Assembly: GCA_023473205.1 (NCBI GenBank)
Contig: JAMCYY010000092.1
Coordinates: 1 to 8,313, forward strand
DNA: 8,313 nt
Origin: Patescibacteria group bacterium
Lineage (GTDB): Bacteria > Patescibacteriota > Microgenomatia > UM-FILTER-40-11
Direction: 5' to 3'
A program made the position numbers and the translations under genes. Positions 5,418 to 8,313 of this stretch are shown piece by piece. Position 1 is the first letter of the stretch. Every line of letters starts with the position of its first letter. The notes beneath the pieces were generated by a model. The model searched no databases. It was not told the origin of the DNA and worked only from the letters and a program-made list of their open reading frames with translations.

Positions 5418-5426
5418 ATTTTATCA
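5418..5426 (-). promoter_or_regulatory. Extended -10 promoter for a leaderless methyltransferase transcript (TGA-TAAAAT)
   Basis: The minus strand reads TGATAAAAT, then six bases, then ATG at 5411. Position and form match the HIT promoter: TG, one base, an A/T hexamer, and exactly 6 nt to ATG. No clear -35 hexamer is seen; a TTTGTT lies about 16 nt upstream. This argues against the GTG at 5417 as the start codon, since it would fall before the transcript begins. Confidence 0.5.
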
Positions 5427-5594
5427 AATAGATCTTTAAAACAAAAATGTCCAAAATGTCAATATTTTAATATTAACAAGTTAATAAATGTCACCATTTT
5501 ATCGCTAAAAATATTTAAAATGCCTAAAACAAACAGAAATTTCAAAAAGATTTCAGACAATTGATGGTTTCCACGATCACCTAAGGTACATAAT

Positions 5595-5942
5595 TTGTTG
5601 AGTGGAATAACTATAGAAAGTGTTGCTACCTGTCTGGCTATAACTATTTACGAGCCTCAAAGAAAAACAGGCGCACTAGCTCATATTTCAGGTCTTACAA
5701 CAGCTCCCAAAGGACTACGGCCAGACAAAGTTAAGCTACATTACTATTCATCAAATATCCGGAATTTGGAAGCAACTTTGTCTGGGGAAGGATTAATTGC
5801 CAACCTCCCAAGAAATTCTCCAATCGTGAGAGCACAACTCAACAAACTTTGGATAAAAATTATCGGCGAAGATTTATGTAAAGCACCAGGAAGATTAGTC
5901 TTTCTTCACTGTGATACAGGAATGGTAGAGATCAGAAAGTAA
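5595..5942 (+). CDS. CheD-like protein (chemoreceptor glutamine deamidase fold), short
   Basis: CheD deamidates glutamines on chemoreceptors through a Cys-His pair. Here Cys13 in the SVATCLAITIYEP segment and His30 in GALAHISG are 17 residues apart, the same spacing as Cys27-His44 of Thermotoga CheD (numbers from memory). The later part also follows the family: LEATLSGEG, R-N-S-P-I-V, IIGEDLCKAPGRLVF and a final TGMVEIRK. The known catalytic Thr six residues before Cys is Ile7 here; Thr6 is adjacent. The 115 residues fall short of the usual 155 or so, mainly by a shorter N-terminus and centre. An in-frame TGA at 5562 and no ATG leave TTG 5595 (AAGG 8 nt upstream, 5583-5586) or TTG 5598 as start. 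No chemotaxis gene is nearby, so another deamidase target is likely. Family call is by eye. Confidence 0.7.
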   Translation: MLSGITIESVATCLAITIYEPQRKTGALAHISGLTTAPKGLRPDKVKLHYYSSNIRNLEATLSGEGLIANLPRNSPIVRAQLNKLWIKIIGEDLCKAPGRLVFLHCDTGMVEIRK

Positions 5943-6005
5943 TCCTAGAAAATACCTAACTGTCTTTCTCGGACTAGCTCTCAATATGAAAAATGTTAAA
6001 GAATC

Positions 6006-7055
6006 TTAGACAAATTCTTCTAAAATAAATGACAGACGGGGAACTTCACCGCTATCAGTGTAACTTAATCTTAAATTGAGTCCGTCAATTTTAGTCGGAA
6101 GATCGAGGGTTGTAAGCCCATCGTTGGTTTGCCACTTGAATCTTTCTGTGAATTTAGATTTTGCTTCAGTTAGTGAATATTTCTGCAATGGTATCTCACC
6201 CATAAATTTTTTGAAAACAATTTGAAGCGCTTGTTCTTCTTCTACAGTATTGTAAATACTAGCTAAAACTTCGCAGCAACCACTAAATTCGCTACTGCTT
6301 AAATGTAAATTTATAAAAAGATCCTGAATTGAACCGGGTATCACGATATTTTCTCTCGAACGAATTAACCGAAACACCCTATTCATCATCTTGAAGATTT
6401 CGCCTTCTCTTTTAGCGTATTTATTCCTCAAGGCAACTTCAGGAGACCCCGAAACATTGTCTCCCACTCCTCCATCCGCTAAGTAAAGGACGTATTCGCG
6501 GACAGCTTCTTTTCTTTGCTGTTCTGTTCCCGAAAGAAGTTTGTATTTAAGCTTTTTTTCTTTTAAAAATTCAAGGTAAGTTTTATGAATGCGGTCTCTT
6601 GTGGCTCTGTCTTCTGTTCTAATCTGATTTTGTCTGAACTCCACCCCTTCAGGGTCTAATAAATAAAGCCGAGTATATATCTGTAAAAGAGGTTTCATAA
6701 ATTCATACAATCTTTCAGATCCTTCAAAATCTCCAGTTGATCGGACATAAACGGGCGCGCATAAAGCACACCTGTCTAAAAAGGCAAATTCCAGCCCCCT
6801 TCTTTGTGCAACTGTCATTAAGGCTAATTCGAGTCCGATTGCGATTGATTGTATTTCCCTTTGTACTCCCTCAGTAAATCTCAACTTTTCTGGAATTGTA
6901 TGAGTGCTGAAATAACGTGTCGCTGCCTCGTCAATGACGGCACAACCTGAATCGGCTATTTTTTTTCGACACCATTCGTAAAGGGTAGTTTTACCAACCG
7001 AGCTTGTTCCAATAAAAGCGATAATGCGAGGCAGTTCGTATCCAAATCTTTCCAT
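6006..7055 (-). CDS. P-loop NTPase/kinase-like protein (AAA_28/NadR-like) with unrecognised C-terminal domain
   Basis: The 349-residue protein opens with a nucleotide-kinase-like P-loop domain. Walker A is GTSSVGKT at 16-23, a substrate-side element VIDEAATRYF is at 40-49, a Walker B-like FLDR is at 92-95, and a LID-like arginine-rich segment is at 141-155 (Arg141, Arg146, Arg150, Arg153, Arg155). This order matches the AAA_28 family, which includes the ribosylnicotinamide kinase domain of NadR; no NadR-specific residues can be confirmed. Residues from about 195 to 349 form a second region with basic helices (ALRNKYAKREGEIFKMMNRVFRL is one stretch), a Cys-Cys pair near 261 and a beta-rich end; I do not recognise it. 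No signal peptide or membrane segment. It has its own promoter at 7062-7089 and converges on the CheD-like gene. Function is left open. Confidence 0.8.
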   Translation of the reverse strand: MERFGYELPRIIAFIGTSSVGKTTLYEWCRKKIADSGCAVIDEAATRYFSTHTIPEKLRFTEGVQREIQSIAIGLELALMTVAQRRGLEFAFLDRCALCAPVYVRSTGDFEGSERLYEFMKPLLQIYTRLYLLDPEGVEFRQNQIRTEDRATRDRIHKTYLEFLKEKKLKYKLLSGTEQQRKEAVREYVLYLADGGVGDNVSGSPEVALRNKYAKREGEIFKMMNRVFRLIRSRENIVIPGSIQDLFINLHLSSSEFSGCCEVLASIYNTVEEEQALQIVFKKFMGEIPLQKYSLTEAKSKFTERFKWQTNDGLTTLDLPTKIDGLNLRLSYTDSGEVPRLSFILEEFV

Positions 7056-7061
7056 AAGAGG

Positions 7062-7089
7062 ATTATATTGTATTTTACGACGACTGCAA
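7062..7089 (-). promoter_or_regulatory. Promoter for a leaderless P-loop gene transcript (TTGCAG, 16 nt, TATAAT)
   Basis: On the minus strand TTGCAG (7084-7089) is separated by 16 nt from a perfect TATAAT (7062-7067). Six bases later comes the ATG at 7055. This is the best promoter in the window. With initiation about 6-7 nt after the hexamer, the transcript would begin at the start codon, which fits the missing ribosome-binding site. Confidence 0.65.
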
Positions 7090-7145
7090 CTTTTAATATT
7101 TTATTAACAAAATATTTCAATTTCGGCGGAAAAAACGAAAATTAT

Positions 7146-7285
7146 GGAGATGTTAAGCATCCCGGTCTCTTGGGGTGCATATACTGGCTGAGCATACAGG
7201 TCGAGACCCTTATCGTCCTTAGAACCCTGCGAACTAGGTGTATCATTTCAAAACTAAATGATACACTATAAAAAGAGATGTCTCT
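7146..7285 (+). ncRNA. Structured RNA candidate with partial TPP-riboswitch-like sequence
   Basis: Hairpins follow one another: GATG-TTAAG-CATC (7149-7161), GGTCTC paired with GAGACC (7164-7169 and 7203-7208), CCT(T)AG with CTAGG (7217-7222 and 7234-7238), GTGTATCATTT with AAATGATACAC around CAAAACT (7238-7266, 11 perfect pairs), and AGAGA-TG-TCTCT (7274-7285). On the plus strand, GGGGTGC (7172-7178), GGCTGAG (7186-7192), ACCCTT (7206-7211), GAACC (7222-7226) and GCGAACTAGG (7229-7238) fall in the order of TPP riboswitch conserved blocks. The UGAUC-GGAUAAU-C segment that binds the pyrophosphate arm is missing, and no plus-strand gene follows. Strand and identity are uncertain; it may be a riboswitch remnant or an unrelated RNA. 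Confidence 0.25.
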
Positions 7286-7385
7286 AATTTAACTGGGGCC
7301 TATACATATTAAACAAATAATCAATACAGAAGAATGCCAAAGCCCTCAAATCTCCGATCAGTGATTTCTTCCGCTAGGCTGTAAG

Positions 7386-7886
7386 CTATTTGAAATCCAC
7401 TACAATTGATTCTATTGTAGGAGCTACAATTGTTTTATAGTCTTCTGACTTCATTGCAATCGAGAACCGTCTATCTCCTGCGTTAAAAACTATCTTTTCA
7501 TTTTCAAAAAGTTTAGGATCTGCAACTACTTCTAAGTTAAACAAATTACCAAAGGGTGGAACCCCGCCAACTTGAACGCCATTAGTAATATCTAATACTT
7601 CCTGTTCAGTCGCAAATCTTATATCTTTTGCGCCAAAAAACGATTTAACTTTATCATTATCAAAACGTAAATGAGCAGGAAACACTAACATTACAAACCT
7701 TTTTTCGGTTTCAGATTTTTTCACCCTTACAATCATCGCTTTTGCTCCCTGTTGCAAAGTATATCCGGTTCTAATTTTGGCGGCTTCTTCGCTAGTTCTA
7801 ACTGGTTCGTGCTCAAATGTTTCAAACCAACTCCCATTAGTCTTTAATAGGTTTATTATTTTTGTTACAGTGTCGTGGTATTCCAT
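7386..7886 (-). CDS. YbaK/ProX-type aminoacyl-tRNA deacylase (editing domain protein)
   Basis: Stand-alone YbaK-family proteins hydrolyse wrongly charged tRNAs, typically Cys- or Ala-tRNA(Pro), in trans. The 166-residue length is usual. Visible family features are EHEPVRTSEEAAKIR (about 25-39), GAKAMIVR (47-54, with the conserved Lys49), VQVGGVPPFGNLF (about 104-116, with the GxxPPFG loop of the active site) and a closing FNAGDRRFSIAMKSEDY (about 134-150). Specificity (YbaK, ProXp-ala or other) cannot be assigned by eye. The ATG lies 2 nt after the TAA of the upstream transporter gene, so the two are almost certainly cotranscribed and translation is probably coupled; no separate promoter or ribosome site is evident. 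No U-run terminator follows. Confidence 0.93.
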   Translation of the reverse strand: MEYHDTVTKIINLLKTNGSWFETFEHEPVRTSEEAAKIRTGYTLQQGAKAMIVRVKKSETEKRFVMLVFPAHLRFDNDKVKSFFGAKDIRFATEQEVLDITNGVQVGGVPPFGNLFNLEVVADPKLFENEKIVFNAGDRRFSIAMKSEDYKTIVAPTIESIVVDFK

Positions 7887-7888
7887 AG

Positions 7889-8313
7889 TTATGATAAAAA
7901 CAACATCGATATTAAGGGAATATAAAATAAAGCTACGATCGTACTTACGAGTACAGCAAATGATGCTTTGTCTGGATGTGCGTCTAACTCTGTTGCATAT
8001 GCAACAGTATTTGCAGCAAGGGGAACTACAGACATAAGTAGCATGACTTTATGAATTTGTTCGGTGAAAAAACCAAAGAAGGCTTTATCGAGCGAGATAA
8101 TAACAAGTATCATAATTGGCCAGACAATAAACTTGGCAAGAAAAGCTACAGTCAAAAATTTGAAATCGAATTTATAACTGCTAATACTAGCCAGACCTAA
8201 ACCTATCAGCATCATCCCCAAGATTGTGTAAGCCCCTCTGAAAAGTGATGCAAAGTCAGCATAACCTTGCCCAAACTTTACACCAGCGAAGTTTAGTGCG
8301 AGTGCGAGAAGGA
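7889..8313 (-). CDS. AEC family transporter (auxin efflux carrier-like), N-terminus truncated by window edge
   Basis: Only the C-terminal 140 residues are in the window; the frame is open to the right edge, and the ATG at 8221 is internal rather than the true start. AEC proteins are inner-membrane secondary carriers of about 300 residues, for organic acids or similar solutes in the characterised bacterial cases. The fragment has about four membrane segments: around RGAYTILGMMLIGLGLA, LTVAFLAKFIVWPIMILVI, VMLLMSVVPLAANTVAYA and FAVLVSTIVALFYIPLISML. The segment VVPLAANTVAYATELDAHPDKASFAV is the typical family signature near the C-terminus (P-x-x-x-N in a membrane helix, then A/S-rich). The deacylase gene follows 2 nt after the stop codon. 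Substrate is unknown. Confidence 0.88.
   Translation of the reverse strand, partial: LLALALNFAGVKFGQGYADFASLFRGAYTILGMMLIGLGLASISSYKFDFKFLTVAFLAKFIVWPIMILVIISLDKAFFGFFTEQIHKVMLLMSVVPLAANTVAYATELDAHPDKASFAVLVSTIVALFYIPLISMLFLS

Larger units (their letters stand above)
7056..7385. other. Intergenic region between the P-loop gene and the deacylase gene (330 nt)
   Basis: The left end (7056-7140) holds the P-loop promoter and AT-rich sequence. The middle (about 7146-7285) is visibly richer in G and C and folds into successive hairpins, described separately. The right part (about 7286-7385) shows nothing I can support: no gene, no repeat, and no U-run terminator behind the deacylase stop. Confidence 0.7.

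Noticed and set aside
7146..7266. tRNA or 5S rRNA gene
   Set aside because: GGTCGAGACC and GTTAAGC looked suggestive, but no acceptor stem, T-loop TTCRA or closing 5S helix could be built.
7068..7271. 67-codon plus-strand open frame in the spacer
   Set aside because: It begins inside the P-loop promoter and runs through the hairpin region; no family features or ribosome site.
7150..7300. Integron attC site
   Set aside because: GTTAAGC fits the core-site consensus, but no partner RYYYAAC box lies at the other end and no integrase gene is present.
7777..8037. 86-codon plus-strand open frame across the deacylase/transporter junction
   Set aside because: Antisense to two well-supported genes.

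Overview
The window is AT-rich, gene-dense bacterial DNA with very short spacers. Most genes lack a Shine-Dalgarno sequence, and at least three minus-strand genes look leaderless (a -10 box exactly 6 nt before ATG). Low GC, small proteins, sparse operons and many small palindromes suggest an uncultured bacterium of the Patescibacteria/CPR type. That placement is an inference: there is no rRNA or other marker gene here. The standard genetic code fits.

Layout. 1-806 (-): class II Fic AMP-transferase, C-terminus off the left edge. 807-1147: divergent spacer with an array of about six small palindromes sharing flanks and loop, then a 10-bp-period repeat and a -10 box. 1148-2827 (+): mutL with intact ATPase motifs and most of the endonuclease site. 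2837-2899: a REPIN-like inverted pair of GTAG-bounded palindromes between convergent mutL and a Nudix gene. 2896-4473 (-): a head-to-tail run of Ntn-hydrolase (proteasome-like peptidase), HIT protein and Nudix hydrolase, with a perfect 28-bp GTAG palindrome between the last two. 4474-4832: spacer with interleaved inverted repeats, a strong hairpin and a doubtful 37-codon ORF. 4833-5411 (-): RsmC-like methyltransferase. 5595-5942 (+): short CheD-like protein. 6006-7055 (-): P-loop kinase-like protein with an unrecognised C-terminal half. 7056-7385: spacer whose GC-richer part folds into consecutive hairpins and resembles part of a TPP riboswitch. 7386-8313 (-): AEC-family transporter (partial) followed after 2 nt by a YbaK-type aminoacyl-tRNA deacylase.

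How the genes fit together. Most are single-gene housekeeping or quality-control functions: mismatch repair, nucleotide clean-up (Nudix, HIT), proteolysis, rRNA/tRNA modification and tRNA proofreading. There is no single pathway and no defence or phage module. The most distinctive material is non-coding: two palindrome families (one GTAG-bounded and REP-like, one with TATG/CGATA flanks and a C-TTY-G apex), the structured RNA candidate, and the repeated leaderless-promoter geometry. Among proteins, the orphan CheD-like gene, the stand-alone proteasome-like peptidase and the kinase with an unknown C-terminal domain deserve most attention.
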